This document shows positions 1-9,263 of a stretch of 64,000 bases of DNA, in pieces. The translations under genes were made by a program, and so were the position numbers. The first letter of the stretch is position 1; each line of letters opens with the position of its first letter. The stretch lies in NCBI RefSeq assembly GCF_000425645.1, contig NZ_AUDV01000006.1:1-64000 (forward strand). Reading direction: 5' to 3'. The notes beneath the pieces were generated by a model. The model ran no database searches and was not told the DNA's origin. It was given only the letters and a program-made list of their open reading frames with translations. This DNA comes from Gaetbulibacter saemankumensis DSM 17032. Its GTDB lineage: Bacteria > Bacteroidota > Bacteroidia > Flavobacteriales > Flavobacteriaceae.

Positions 1-3000
1 GACATTGACAATGGTTCTTATGACAATTGTGGAGTACCCACCTTGGTTAGTGTTTCTCCATCAAGTTTTAATTGTTCTAACGTAGGTGATAATTTAGTGA
101 CATTAACAGTTAAAGATCCTAATGGTAATACAAACACTTGCACAACTACTGTTGCAGTTGAAGACAATGAATTGCCAAATGTGATTTGCATTGATTCATC
201 AACCCTAATTGTCACCTTAGACCCTTTAACAGGTACAGCTACAATTACACCCGATCAAGTTGATGCCGGATCTACCGATGAATGTGGCATAGTTTCTAGA
301 ACTGTTAATCCTGATACTTTTGACTGTACGGATGTTGGTGACAATACCATAACATTAACCGTAACTGACTCCAACGGAAATACAAATAGTTGCAATACGG
401 TTATTCAAGTAGAACCACCAACAATTTCTACAGGGACTATAACTGGTGAGGTGGTAAATCCTTCTCCAGACCCCATTGTTCCTCCGAGTGACTTAATAGA
501 GGTTACGGCATGTCCTGGAGGAACGTTAGTAGCTAGAGACGTTGAATTAACTTTGGATTTAACTGGTAGTAATATTAACGCAAGTAATATTAGTACTTGG
601 CAAATATCAACAAATCAAGGTACATCATGGGAAAATGTTTCTGGAAGTTCTGGACAAACAACTGTAACTGTTACTGGATTAACGACTACTACTATAGTAA
701 GGGCATATATTTTATCTGGTAGCTGCCCTTCCATTTCCCCATATGCATTAATACGATTTTTACCGCCTGATGAACCTCCTGTTATTGAATCTGTTTCAAG
801 CACTAATATTTGCTTAGGAGACAATGTAGATATTGTAGCTTCTAGCTTTTTTGAATATGGTGGTCAATTTGGTGGTGGCGGTTATTTTAATTATGCTAAT
901 CCCGAAAACTGGCTTGTTGATGGTGTAGAATATTTACCTGCTCCTGGAAATAACACTAATCCTTCTAATTGGTTCGAAACCAATGGACCAAAAATATTTG
1001 GTGGTATAAGATACGACACTACCGATAACACTAAATTTGCAATTGCGAATGGAATAGGGATACGAACTACCATGGAAACTCCCATCTTCAGCACCATAGG
1101 CATGTCTGCAAGTGAGGCTGTTCTAGAGTTTTATCAAGCTTATTATTTCTGTGACGGTGCATTTGGAGAAATAAAATTATCTTTAGATGGAGGAGCTACA
1201 TACGACATTACTCTAAATACAGATCAAAATGACAACTTAACATCTGGCCATAATACAGGTTTTTCTGTCTTAGCAACTAGTGAAGGGTGTGGCAATGGCC
1301 CTCAGGGACAACAACCAACGTCGGATCCATTTCAACCTGCTTCTATCGACCTTTCTGATTACTTAAATGAACCTAGTCTTAGAATCATGTTTATTTTTGA
1401 TAGTGAAGATTCGAATACCACTTGCAATGCTAATTTTAGCCCCGGAGCCAACAATACTTGTGGAAACATACCTAGTAATTTTGATGTACACAGTACCTGG
1501 GTAATTGACGATGTTGGTTTTCCTTATGCTCCAATTGATGAAGTATTAGAATGGAGAGATGAAAATGGTGATGTTATCGCCATCGGAAACAATGTTACGG
1601 TAGAGCCTGTTACACCAGGCCAAAGAAGGTTTAATGTTACAACTTTAGTGAATGGTTGTCGAGCTGACACAAATGATGGTACAGAATATGTTGATATTAA
1701 TACGAGCTTGGCCTATGCTGGGAAAGATTTCAATCCTAATGCCGAAAAATGCGGACAATCAAGTGTTCGTTTAAATGCATATGACAATACATTAAAAGCG
1801 ACTCAAAATTATGCCAACGGAGCATGGGAATCCTCTGGCAAGGGATATTATATTGTCCCAGATGTAGCTGCAGGTGATATTGATTACAACGGAACTATGG
1901 TAACAGGTTCTTGGTCTGTTATTTCATCACCTACATCCAGCTGTGGATCTTCAGCAACATTCTCTAGCAATACAGACCCAAGAGCAACCTTTACAGGAGA
2001 ACCCGGAACTTATACCTTAAGATGGACCTTAAACGATGCCAATGCTTGTTTTGATGATGTTAATATTACAATTACAAGTTGTTCACAAGTTGATTTTGAT
2101 GGTGAAGACGATTATGTAACATTTAAAGACAATTATAACCTAATTGGGCCTTTTAGCATCGAAGTCTGGGTAAAACCAGAAGATATTATTGGAAAACAGG
2201 TTATCTTTTCAAGAAAAGAATCGTCTATAGATACCAGTGGTTATTCATTATTCTTAGATGGAAACACGCCTACTTTCCAATGGCATAACGCCGGTGGCAC
2301 AGGATCTCTAATAGCCTCAAGTACAATTGATGCTTCAAGATGGTATCATTTAGCCATAACCTTCGATGGCAGTATTTACAGTATGTATATTGATGGAGTC
2401 TTACTAGGGAACATCTCAGGGAATGCTCCTTCTCAAACATCAAGCAATGTCGAAGCTATATTAGGTGCCTTATACCAAAGCCCTCCTAATGAACCGATAA
2501 ATTACTATCATGGCTGGATTGATGAATTAAGAATTTGGAATAAAGCATTGAATATACAACATATTCGTCAAATGATGAACCAAGAAATCAAGGATTTCGG
2601 AGGGAATGTGGGAGGTGAAGTAATTCCAACCAAAATTTATGGGGTAGACACCAATCAAGATGAAGTAGAAGAAGATTTACTCTCCTGGTCACATTTGGAT
2701 GGATACTATAAAATGGAAATTGAATGTGGATACCTTAGAGCCTTCAAAGGAGTTAACGGTCGATTAAGAAATATTAACTCATCCCAAACAGAAAACGCCC
2801 CTCTTCCATATATTTCGCAAAGTAATGGACTTTGGACATCCAATTCCACATGGAAAGAACCAATTGTTTGGGATACCCCAAATAGTAATGGTATAAACGG
2901 AGAGCCAATTGATTGGAATATTGTTAAAACATCCCACAATATTCAATCGGGAGATAAAGACATTACTGTTTTAGGTCTTTTAGTTGACTCTAATTCTGAA

Positions 3001-4845
3001 TTAACAATTCAAGATCCAACTGCTCCTTTTGATGAAAACAATGATGGTCAAGGATTGTGGATAACCCATTATTTAAAACTCGATGGTCTAATTGATTTGG
3101 TTGGAGAATCACAGTTGGTTCAAAAGCGATATGGACAATATAATAATATTGGTACGGATACTCAATCTTTCGTTACAAGTCAATTTAATGAAAGTATTTT
3201 AGATACTAATTGTGAAGGAAAAATAGAGCGAGATCAACAAGGGCAAAGCAATGTACATAATTATAACTATTGGGGTTCCCCTGTAGGTATTAGAAGTACA
3301 ACAACAAATAATATGCCGTTTGTTCCAATATATAACATGCTCGATGGAACAACTCAATCGGAGCAGAGAATAAATTGGATAGGCGGTTATGATGGAAACG
3401 CCGCAGGAAGTCCATCATCTGCTATAAGTATAGCTAAATACTGGTTATGGTCTTATTATAATGCTCCTGGCAATACATATTCGCAATGGGTTAAATTAAA
3501 TCCTTATACTCGTTTACAGGCTGGAGTTGGGTTTACAATGAAAGGAAGTGGCACACCCAATGATTACCAAAACTATACGTTTAAAGGAGAACCAAATAAT
3601 AATACAATACTTAATACTGTTGAAAAAAATCATCACACTCTAATTGGCAATCCTTATCCTTCTTCGATATATGCTCGGGAGTTTATAAAGGACAATATTC
3701 CCAGTAAAAACCCAGACGGCAGTCCTTCTATTGCTAATGAGGGAGCAACGGGCAGTATAGCGGGCACTCTATACTTTTGGATACATTATGACAGTAATGA
3801 TACGCATATCCTGAAAGATTATCAAGGTGGATATGCCACGTATACATTAGCAGGTGGTAATGCTCCGGCTCAGTCGATTTTATTAACGAATGATGGTTAT
3901 TATATTAGTGGTGAAGGAAGTTCTAATAGAGAACCTGACCACTTTATCCCAGTAGCTCAAGGTTTTTATGTTACATCAGCGTTTGAAGCAGATAAAGAAT
4001 CCGATATAATTCAATTTAAAAATAGTCAAAGGCAATTTTATAGAGAATCAGTGGAAGCGACTACAACTGGAACCGTATTACTTAAGTCGGCAAACAAAAA
4101 AAGCACAAAAGCTAACCCTATTTCTAATACCCAAGAAAACAATATACAGCGTATTAGATTTCAATTTAAAAATAATCAGGGAGTTCGTAATTTGTTATTA
4201 GCATTTACTCCTGACAACTCTGCTACTGATGGTTTCGACTATGGCTATGACGCTAAAATATTCGACCCTCTTCCCAACGATATGTTATTTAGATTAAACA
4301 ACTCTAATTTGGTTATTCAGGCTGTTGGTAAATTTAATGATACTAAACAAATTCCTTTTACCATATTCACAAATAAGGGTGGCTCATTTGAAATTTTTGT
4401 AAGGGAAATTGAAAACCTACCAGAAAATACTAAAGTTTATGTTTATGATAGCTTACTTGGAAATTACACAAAAATTGACGATAAAAATTCAACATTCAAT
4501 ATAACTTTAGATCCTGGTCAATACACTGATAGATTTTATATTACATTTTCTAAAAAAGAGCAAATAACGCTTTCAATTGACGATATAGATTTAAACAAGA
4601 TTCAAGTAAACTATTTAAACAGCGATAATGTGATATACTTACAAAATCCGATGAATGTAAATATTAAACAAATAAGTTTAATCAATATTTTAGGACAAAC
4701 TATTCATTCATGGGATAATACTCATATCAATTTTAATACAAATGATATACGAATCCCTGTTAATTCTAGTCTTTCTCAAGGTAATTATGTAATTAAAATT
4801 ATTACCACCAACAATAATATTTCTAAAAAGATTATAATTAATTAG
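1..4845 (+). CDS. Giant secreted T9SS type A protein with HYR and LamG domains, 5'-truncated
   Basis: The frame is open from base 1 with no convincing start, so the true start lies upstream; at least 1614 residues are present. The visible N-terminus (about residues 1-140) holds two cysteine-containing HYR-like repeats, one beginning with a DNCG motif and each ending in a TLTVxDxNGNT strand. Ig/jelly-roll-like regions follow. A LamG/concanavalin A-like domain lies at about residues 697-855 (FDGEDDYVTF, then WYHLAITFDG and WIDELRIWNKAL). The last ~230 residues resemble the whole mature protein encoded at 5026-5802 and end in a T9SS type A sorting domain (LGQT, GNYVIKI, KKIIIN). Family knowledge: such proteins are exported by Sec and T9SS to the cell surface and often act as adhesins or carbohydrate binders. 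Ligand and function are unknown. Confidence 0.88.
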   Translation, partial: DIDNGSYDNCGVPTLVSVSPSSFNCSNVGDNLVTLTVKDPNGNTNTCTTTVAVEDNELPNVICIDSSTLIVTLDPLTGTATITPDQVDAGSTDECGIVSRTVNPDTFDCTDVGDNTITLTVTDSNGNTNSCNTVIQVEPPTISTGTITGEVVNPSPDPIVPPSDLIEVTACPGGTLVARDVELTLDLTGSNINASNISTWQISTNQGTSWENVSGSSGQTTVTVTGLTTTTIVRAYILSGSCPSISPYALIRFLPPDEPPVIESVSSTNICLGDNVDIVASSFFEYGGQFGGGGYFNYANPENWLVDGVEYLPAPGNNTNPSNWFETNGPKIFGGIRYDTTDNTKFAIANGIGIRTTMETPIFSTIGMSASEAVLEFYQAYYFCDGAFGEIKLSLDGGATYDITLNTDQNDNLTSGHNTGFSVLATSEGCGNGPQGQQPTSDPFQPASIDLSDYLNEPSLRIMFIFDSEDSNTTCNANFSPGANNTCGNIPSNFDVHSTWVIDDVGFPYAPIDEVLEWRDENGDVIAIGNNVTVEPVTPGQRRFNVTTLVNGCRADTNDGTEYVDINTSLAYAGKDFNPNAEKCGQSSVRLNAYDNTLKATQNYANGAWESSGKGYYIVPDVAAGDIDYNGTMVTGSWSVISSPTSSCGSSATFSSNTDPRATFTGEPGTYTLRWTLNDANACFDDVNITITSCSQVDFDGEDDYVTFKDNYNLIGPFSIEVWVKPEDIIGKQVIFSRKESSIDTSGYSLFLDGNTPTFQWHNAGGTGSLIASSTIDASRWYHLAITFDGSIYSMYIDGVLLGNISGNAPSQTSSNVEAILGALYQSPPNEPINYYHGWIDELRIWNKALNIQHIRQMMNQEIKDFGGNVGGEVIPTKIYGVDTNQDEVEEDLLSWSHLDGYYKMEIECGYLRAFKGVNGRLRNINSSQTENAPLPYISQSNGLWTSNSTWKEPIVWDTPNSNGINGEPIDWNIVKTSHNIQSGDKDITVLGLLVDSNSELTIQDPTAPFDENNDGQGLWITHYLKLDGLIDLVGESQLVQKRYGQYNNIGTDTQSFVTSQFNESILDTNCEGKIERDQQGQSNVHNYNYWGSPVGIRSTTTNNMPFVPIYNMLDGTTQSEQRINWIGGYDGNAAGSPSSAISIAKYWLWSYYNAPGNTYSQWVKLNPYTRLQAGVGFTMKGSGTPNDYQNYTFKGEPNNNTILNTVEKNHHTLIGNPYPSSIYAREFIKDNIPSKNPDGSPSIANEGATGSIAGTLYFWIHYDSNDTHILKDYQGGYATYTLAGGNAPAQSILLTNDGYYISGEGSSNREPDHFIPVAQGFYVTSAFEADKESDIIQFKNSQRQFYRESVEATTTGTVLLKSANKKSTKANPISNTQENNIQRIRFQFKNNQGVRNLLLAFTPDNSATDGFDYGYDAKIFDPLPNDMLFRLNNSNLVIQAVGKFNDTKQIPFTIFTNKGGSFEIFVREIENLPENTKVYVYDSLLGNYTKIDDKNSTFNITLDPGQYTDRFYITFSKKEQITLSIDDIDLNKIQVNYLNSDNVIYLQNPMNVNIKQISLINILGQTIHSWDNTHINFNTNDIRIPVNSSLSQGNYVIKIITTNNNISKKIIIN

Positions 4846-4870
4846 CTTACACTTTAAAACCACCATGTTT

Positions 4871-4914
4871 ATAATAAAAATAAAGCTGTCTTAAGACAGC
4901 TTTATTTTTATTAT
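4871..4914. terminator. Perfect 44-base palindrome, likely terminator of the giant gene
   Basis: Two 22-base arms (4871-4892 and 4893-4914) are exact reverse complements, with GACAGC/GCTGTC at the core and A/T-rich flanks giving a U-rich 3' end. It starts 25 bases after the stop of the giant gene, as expected of a rho-independent terminator. The arms are unusually long and perfect. Confidence 0.75.
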
Positions 4915-4938
4915 AAGTAAGTTTAAGCTTACTTATAA
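4911..4938. repeat. Second palindrome overlapping the terminator
   Basis: Eleven-base perfect arms (TTATAAGTAAG and CTTACTTATAA) flank the six bases TTTAAG. It shares TTAT with the end of the preceding palindrome, so only one of the two hairpins can form completely at a time. The function is unknown; it could be a second terminator or a binding site. Confidence 0.6.
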
Positions 4939-5025
4939 CTGCATTTCGTCGATTTTATAAGTTATTTATCGGTAAAACTAATTAAATAACCTATCTTTAT
5001 AGTCGTACCTAAACACCCAAATCTG

Positions 5026-5802
5026 ATGAAACTTAAACTACACCTTTGCTCCTTTCTATTGTTCTTTATTTTAGGAAATGGTTTCTTAAATTTTTCATTT
5101 GCCCAAAATATTCAGCGAGTTAGAATAAATTTTACCGTACCTGAAAAGTTCAATAGACCTTTACTATTATCATTTACTAAAGACAATACTGCTAGTGATA
5201 ATTACGACTATGGGTTTGAAGCTATAAATTATACTAAATATCCATATGACTTAAATTGGCTAATTGGAGATTTAAAATGTACCGCCCAAGGAGTTGGTGC
5301 TTTTGATGACAGTAAAAAATATCCATTATGGTTATTTATGTCCGAAACTGATTCTATAGAAATATCTTTCGACTCTCTAGAAAATTTTGATAGTCCCATC
5401 AATTTGTTTATTTACGATGCTTTATTAAACACATATACCAAAATTAATGATAAGGCTTATACAAATTACATAAATAAAGGTGAGTACACCAACAGATTTT
5501 ATCTTGCATTTAAAGACGAATCCTCTGTTTATGCTAACAAATCACTTTCAACAAATGATGACATCTTAAAAAACATGAAAGTAAAAATACTTAATAGCAC
5601 TAAAGAACTATATATAAACAGTAATAATACCGCTAACATAAAATCTATCCAAATTGTAAATACGCTCGGTCAAACCGTTATGAGTCAAAATGTAAATGCA
5701 TCCGAAATAAAGCTAAGTCTGAACAATATTACTACCAACCATTTAATAGTTAATATCATTACAGATTTAGGATCTATTAGTAAACAATTTATGCTTCTAT
5801 AG
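5026..5802 (+). CDS. Small secreted T9SS-type protein, paralogue of the giant protein's C-terminus
   Basis: 258 residues. A hydrophobic signal peptide ends near FSFAQ (about residue 27). Mature blocks match the last ~230 residues of the upstream protein: IQRVRINF against IQRIRFQF, DNTASDNYDYGFEA against DNSATDGFDYGYDA, YDALLNTYTKINDK against YDSLLGNYTKIDDK, and YTNRFYLAF against YTDRFYITF. The C-terminus (NTLGQTVMS to the end) looks like a type A sorting domain, though the final residues are atypical. Inference: a partial tandem duplication left this module with its own signal peptide. A weak TATCTTTA box lies at 4992-4999. Function unknown. Confidence 0.85.
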   Translation: MKLKLHLCSFLLFFILGNGFLNFSFAQNIQRVRINFTVPEKFNRPLLLSFTKDNTASDNYDYGFEAINYTKYPYDLNWLIGDLKCTAQGVGAFDDSKKYPLWLFMSETDSIEISFDSLENFDSPINLFIYDALLNTYTKINDKAYTNYINKGEYTNRFYLAFKDESSVYANKSLSTNDDILKNMKVKILNSTKELYINSNNTANIKSIQIVNTLGQTVMSQNVNASEIKLSLNNITTNHLIVNIITDLGSISKQFMLL

Positions 5803-5857
5803 CACATTAAAGCCTTTGAGTTAGTCGCACTTTAATTTCACAGAAAATTAATTGCAA

Positions 5858-5890
5858 AAAAAAGTCCTAAATAACATTTAGGACTTTTTT
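5858..5890. terminator. Bidirectional terminator between convergent genes
   Basis: Fifteen-base arms with core AGTCCTAAAT / ATTTAGGACT and loop AAC, with A-tracts and T-tracts on the two sides so it works on both strands. It lies between the small secreted gene (plus) and hisS (minus), whose stop is one base away. Confidence 0.9.
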
Positions 5891-5891
5891 A

Positions 5892-7262
5892 TTATCTAAT
5901 GGCTTCTATAAGTTCTATTAAACTAACCTTAGTTTGCTCTCCAGAAGTCATATTCTTCAGCGTATAAGTATCTGATGTCATTTCCTGTTCTCCTACTAAC
6001 ACCACAAATGGTATTGCACGCTTATTAGCATGATTCATTTGTTTTTTCATTTTAGCTGTATCCGGATAAAGCTCGGCATTTATACCTTCGGAACGCAATA
6101 ACTTTATTGCTTTTAAACTAAACAAAGCCTCTTGTTCTCCAAAATTAATAAAGAGCACTTCAACATTTTTAGTAACCGTATTTGGAAATAAATTTAGTTC
6201 TTCCAAAACAAGATAAATACGATCTAAGCCGAAACTAATTCCAACACCACTTACATTTTTCAATCCAAAAATACCGGTTAAATCATCATAACGGCCACCA
6301 CCACCAATTGAGCCCATTTGAACACCCTTTGGAGCTGCTACCTCAAAAATAGCACCGGTATAATAATTTAATCCACGTGCCAAAGTCACATCTAATTGTA
6401 AAGTCGCCGTTTCTAACCCGAGTTGTGATATGGCCTCATTAATAAAAGCTAACTCTTCAATACCTTTAATACCTTCTTCAGATGAAGATAAAATTGATTT
6501 TAAACTTTCTATTTGAGATTCAAAAGACCCCGATAAGGTAAATAAAGGTTGTAGCTTATTAATACCTTCTTCTAAAATGCCTTTAGATCGCATTTCTTCT
6601 TTAACCTTCTCCTCTCCTATTTTATCTAACTTATCTAAGGCTACCGTAAAATCGATAAGCTTGTCGCTAGCCCCAATGACTTCGGCAATACCAGATAATA
6701 TTTTTCGGTTATTAATTTTAATGGTTACCCCTTCTAATTTTAAGCTTGAAAATACGCTATCGTATAGCTGGATAAATTCTACTTCCTGCCAAAGAGAGTC
6801 ACTCCCAACGACATCGGCATCGCACTGATAAAATTCTCTAAAACGCCCTTTTTGAGGTCTATCTGCTCGCCAAACCGGCTGTATCTGGTAACGCTTAAAT
6901 GGAAATTCTATTTCATTCTGGTGCTGTACCACGTAACGTGCAAATGGTACTGTTAAATCGTAACGAAGCGCCTTTTCTGAAATACTTGATGTTAATGTAT
7001 TAGAATCCTTTTCTTTATACGCCGATTCATTTACTTTAGATAAATAATCGCCAGAATTCAAAATTTTAAAAATCAACCGATCACCTTCATCACCATATTT
7101 ACCCATTAAGGTTTCCGAATTCTCAAAGCTAGGTGTTTCTATAGGTTGAAAACCAAACGTTTCAAAACGCTTTCTAATAGTGTTAAATATATAATTTCGT
7201 TTTGCAACCTGCTCGGGGTTAAAATCTCTAGTTCCTTTAGGAATACCTGGTTTCTGTGCCAT
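5892..7262 (-). CDS. hisS: Histidine--tRNA ligase
   Basis: 456 residues, class II aminoacyl-tRNA synthetase charging tRNA-His in the cytoplasm. Visible signatures: [12 protein letters not shown] (99-110), motif 2 from R132 ([13 protein letters not shown]), the histidine-specific ARGLNYYTG (295-303), GGGRYD (321-326) and motif 3 GISFGLDR (341-348), followed by the anticodon-binding domain to the C-terminus. Length is normal. The gene lies downstream of the small conserved gene at 7439-7906 with 176 bases between them, and that gap holds a 15-base inverted repeat. No clear TAnnTTTG promoter was found directly upstream, so it may depend on readthrough or a weak promoter. Confidence 0.97.
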   Translation of the reverse strand: MAQKPGIPKGTRDFNPEQVAKRNYIFNTIRKRFETFGFQPIETPSFENSETLMGKYGDEGDRLIFKILNSGDYLSKVNESAYKEKDSNTLTSSISEKALRYDLTVPFARYVVQHQNEIEFPFKRYQIQPVWRADRPQKGRFREFYQCDADVVGSDSLWQEVEFIQLYDSVFSSLKLEGVTIKINNRKILSGIAEVIGASDKLIDFTVALDKLDKIGEEKVKEEMRSKGILEEGINKLQPLFTLSGSFESQIESLKSILSSSEEGIKGIEELAFINEAISQLGLETATLQLDVTLARGLNYYTGAIFEVAAPKGVQMGSIGGGGRYDDLTGIFGLKNVSGVGISFGLDRIYLVLEELNLFPNTVTKNVEVLFINFGEQEALFSLKAIKLLRSEGINAELYPDTAKMKKQMNHANKRAIPFVVLVGEQEMTSDTYTLKNMTSGEQTKVSLIELIEAIR

Positions 7263-7403
7263 AATATCTATTTAATTTTCAAAACCACTTTGTTATAAAA
7301 ACTTACTGCGAATTGAAATTTTAAGTGCTTGAAAATAATTGTAAAAAATGAAAACAAAAATAATTAATGTAATTCTTCAAACTGCAACTTTCAGAAAAAA
7401 TAT

Positions 7404-7418
7404 TATCTGCTGCAGATA
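7404..7418. repeat. 15-base inverted repeat upstream of hisS
   Basis: TATCTGC and GCAGATA arms around a single T, between the stop of the 155-aa gene and the hisS start. Size and symmetry fit a dimeric repressor operator, but there is no independent support. Confidence 0.4.
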
Positions 7419-7438
7419 GAATTTGCTACAACGCATGT

Positions 7439-7906
7439 TTAATTAAGTAAGTTATTAAAATAATTAAACAATTCACCTTTTGTAATTACAGCTCCCTGTT
7501 CTATCATTTTAAACTTATCTAGATTTTTATCTTCAGAGTATTCTTTATCAGCTTGTAAAAACTCGACACTATCATCCATTAAATTTTCACGCAACCAATC
7601 GTAGCCCTCTTGAGTTGTAATATCTACATCGTTTTTTACATTAACAACAATAGCCTGCATTTTATCTTCTGCTAATCGAAACAAATACATATGCTTTGGC
7701 GAAAAATGCTCTAAGTACTCGGCATTATTTAAAACGCCTTCCCAGATTAAATCGCTAAATACATCTAATTCTGTTTCGGCTAATTCAGGCTTATTTTCTT
7801 TTAAGTTAGCCCACTCATCGGCAGTGATAGATTGTGTTGCCAAAAAGTTTATAAATTCTAGGTGTAACTCTTCAAATTGTTCTTTTGTAAGTCTGGAATA
7901 CTTCAT
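7439..7906 (-). CDS. Conserved flavobacterial protein of unknown function (probably DUF6495)
   Basis: 155 residues, soluble and acidic, with no signal peptide or membrane segment. The N-terminus MKYSRLTKEQFEELH and the PKHMYLFRL stretch are what I recall of a small Bacteroidota family annotated as DUF6495; I could not check this. The function is unknown. It lies between rplI (separated by a terminator) and hisS, all on the minus strand. No promoter with both consensus boxes was seen, so part of its expression may be readthrough from the ribosomal protein operon. Confidence 0.8.
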   Translation of the reverse strand: MKYSRLTKEQFEELHLEFINFLATQSITADEWANLKENKPELAETELDVFSDLIWEGVLNNAEYLEHFSPKHMYLFRLAEDKMQAIVVNVKNDVDITTQEGYDWLRENLMDDSVEFLQADKEYSEDKNLDKFKMIEQGAVITKGELFNYFNNLLN

Positions 7907-7918
7907 AAGTTATATTAT

Positions 7919-7946
7919 AAAAAAAGCCCCAACTAAGTTGAGGCTT
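7919..7946 (-). terminator. Terminator of the rpsF-rpsR-rplI operon
   Basis: Read on the minus strand: ten-base arms AAGCCTCAAC and GTTGGGGCTT (one G-T wobble), loop TTA, then a run of T. It lies 20 bases after the rplI stop. Confidence 0.88.
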
Positions 7947-7966
7947 TAATATGAAAATATTTGATA

Positions 7967-8413
7967 TTAATTTGCTTCTGCAATAACCTCAAATGGTAAA
8001 TCTACAGTTACATCTCTATGTAAACGTACAACGGCAGAATACTTACCTAAACGTTTTACAGTCGTTACTGTGATGAATTTTTTCTCGATGTTATGACCAG
8101 CTTTTTCTAAGGCAGCAGCCACATCAATATTGTTTACAGAACCGAATAATTTATCGCCTGCACCAACTTTTGAAGTTATTTTAATTTCTAATGTTCTTAA
8201 AGCTTCAGCCACTTTATTCGCATCATCAACAATTTTCTTTTCTTTAAAAGCTCTTTGCTTTAAGTTCTCTGCCAAAACTTTCTTAGCAGATATTGTAGCT
8301 AATATAGCTTTCCCCTGAGGAATTAAAAAGTTTCTACCATAACCGTTCTTAACTGTTACAACATCGTCTTTAAATCCTAAATTTTCAACGTCTTGTTTTA
8401 ATATAAGTTCCAT
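7967..8413 (-). CDS. rplI: 50S ribosomal protein bL9
   Basis: 148 residues, normal length. The N-terminal signature MELILKQDVENLGFKDDVVTVKNGYGRNFL with the conserved GYGRNFLIP is followed by a long connecting helix (about 40-75) and a C-terminal rRNA-binding domain. bL9 binds 23S rRNA at the base of the L1 stalk. It is the last gene of rpsF-rpsR-rplI, 13 bases after rpsR, and is followed by a terminator. Confidence 0.98.
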   Translation of the reverse strand: MELILKQDVENLGFKDDVVTVKNGYGRNFLIPQGKAILATISAKKVLAENLKQRAFKEKKIVDDANKVAEALRTLEIKITSKVGAGDKLFGSVNNIDVAAALEKAGHNIEKKFITVTTVKRLGKYSAVVRLHRDVTVDLPFEVIAEAN

Positions 8414-8426
8414 TGTTATCGGTATT

Positions 8427-8723
8427 TTATTTTAATAAATCAGCTACGTAAGGCATTAAAGCTAAGTGACGCGCTCTTTTTACAGCAACAGATACTTTTC
8501 TTTGATACTTTAACGAAGTTCCTGTTAAACGTCTTGGTAAAATTTTACCTTGCTCGTTTACAAATTTTAATAAGAAATCTGGATCTTTATAATCTATGTA
8601 TTTGATTCCAGACTTTTTAAAACGACAGTATTTTTTCGTTTTATTTGTGTCGATATTAAGCGGAGTTAAATATCTAATTTCTCCGTCTTTTTTTCCTTTA
8701 GACTGTTGTTCGATAGATGACAT
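8427..8723 (-). CDS. rpsR: 30S ribosomal protein bS18
   Basis: 98 residues. The S18 core is clear: [22 protein letters not shown], then [15 protein letters not shown] and [12 protein letters not shown]. The N-terminal ~25 residues are a short low-conservation extension. bS18 pairs with bS6 on the 30S platform, which fits the adjacent rpsF only two bases away. Confidence 0.98.
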   Translation of the reverse strand: MSSIEQQSKGKKDGEIRYLTPLNIDTNKTKKYCRFKKSGIKYIDYKDPDFLLKFVNEQGKILPRRLTGTSLKYQRKVSVAVKRARHLALMPYVADLLK

Positions 8724-8725
8724 AA

Positions 8726-9064
8726 TTACGCTTTTTGTTTAAGTTTTTCTCTTCTTCTTTCTGCCCAAGCAACTGCATGTTTATCTAATGCAACTGTTAA
8801 ATAACGCATAAAACGCTCATCACGTCTAAACTCTAATTCTAAAGCACCAATTACTTCTCCTGGTACAGTGTACTCGAATAAGTGATAAAACCCACTTTTC
8901 TTGTTTTGAATTGGATAAGCTAATTTTTTAAGCCCCCAATCTTCCTTAGCTACCATCTTTGCACCGTTAGAAACAAGAAAATCTTCGTATTTCTTTACTG
9001 TTTCCTTTATCTGATCTTCAGATAAAACGGGATTCAAGATGAAAACAGTTTCATAATGATTCAT
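8726..9064 (-). CDS. rpsF: 30S ribosomal protein bS6
   Basis: 112 residues. [18 protein letters not shown] at the N-terminus and the [17 protein letters not shown] strand are typical of bS6. It is the first gene of the operon, with a strong promoter at 9096-9126. In many bacteria bS6:bS18 represses its own operon through a leader hairpin; I did not find such a hairpin in the ~25-base leader here. Confidence 0.98.
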   Translation of the reverse strand: MNHYETVFILNPVLSEDQIKETVKKYEDFLVSNGAKMVAKEDWGLKKLAYPIQNKKSGFYHLFEYTVPGEVIGALELEFRRDERFMRYLTVALDKHAVAWAERRREKLKQKA

Positions 9065-9095
9065 AAAAATCGTTTTTTATTGTTAAATTTGGCTG

Positions 9096-9126
9096 CAAAA
9101 ATAATTAATTACTACATATAAACCAA
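9096..9126 (-). promoter_or_regulatory. Promoter of rpsF-rpsR-rplI
   Basis: Minus strand: TTG (9126-9124), 20 bases, then TATTTTTG (9103-9096). This matches the Bacteroidota sigma-ABfr consensus. Predicted transcription start is about 25 bases before the rpsF ATG. Confidence 0.8.
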
Positions 9127-9200
9127 CAATATTTTCATTATATTTGTAGTAGTAAAAAAACTGTTAAAGTTTTGTTAAATTAAGCAGTTTAACGATGTTA

Positions 9201-9232
9201 TTTGGTTTTTAGCGGATTTTTTCGTACTATTG
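9201..9232 (+). promoter_or_regulatory. Promoter of the LytTR regulator gene
   Basis: TTTG (9201-9204), 20 bases, then TACTATTG (9225-9232), one mismatch to TAnnTTTG. It lies 31 bases before the start codon. Confidence 0.65.
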
Positions 9233-9263
9233 TCGATATCTTAACCGAAATAATATAAATGTT

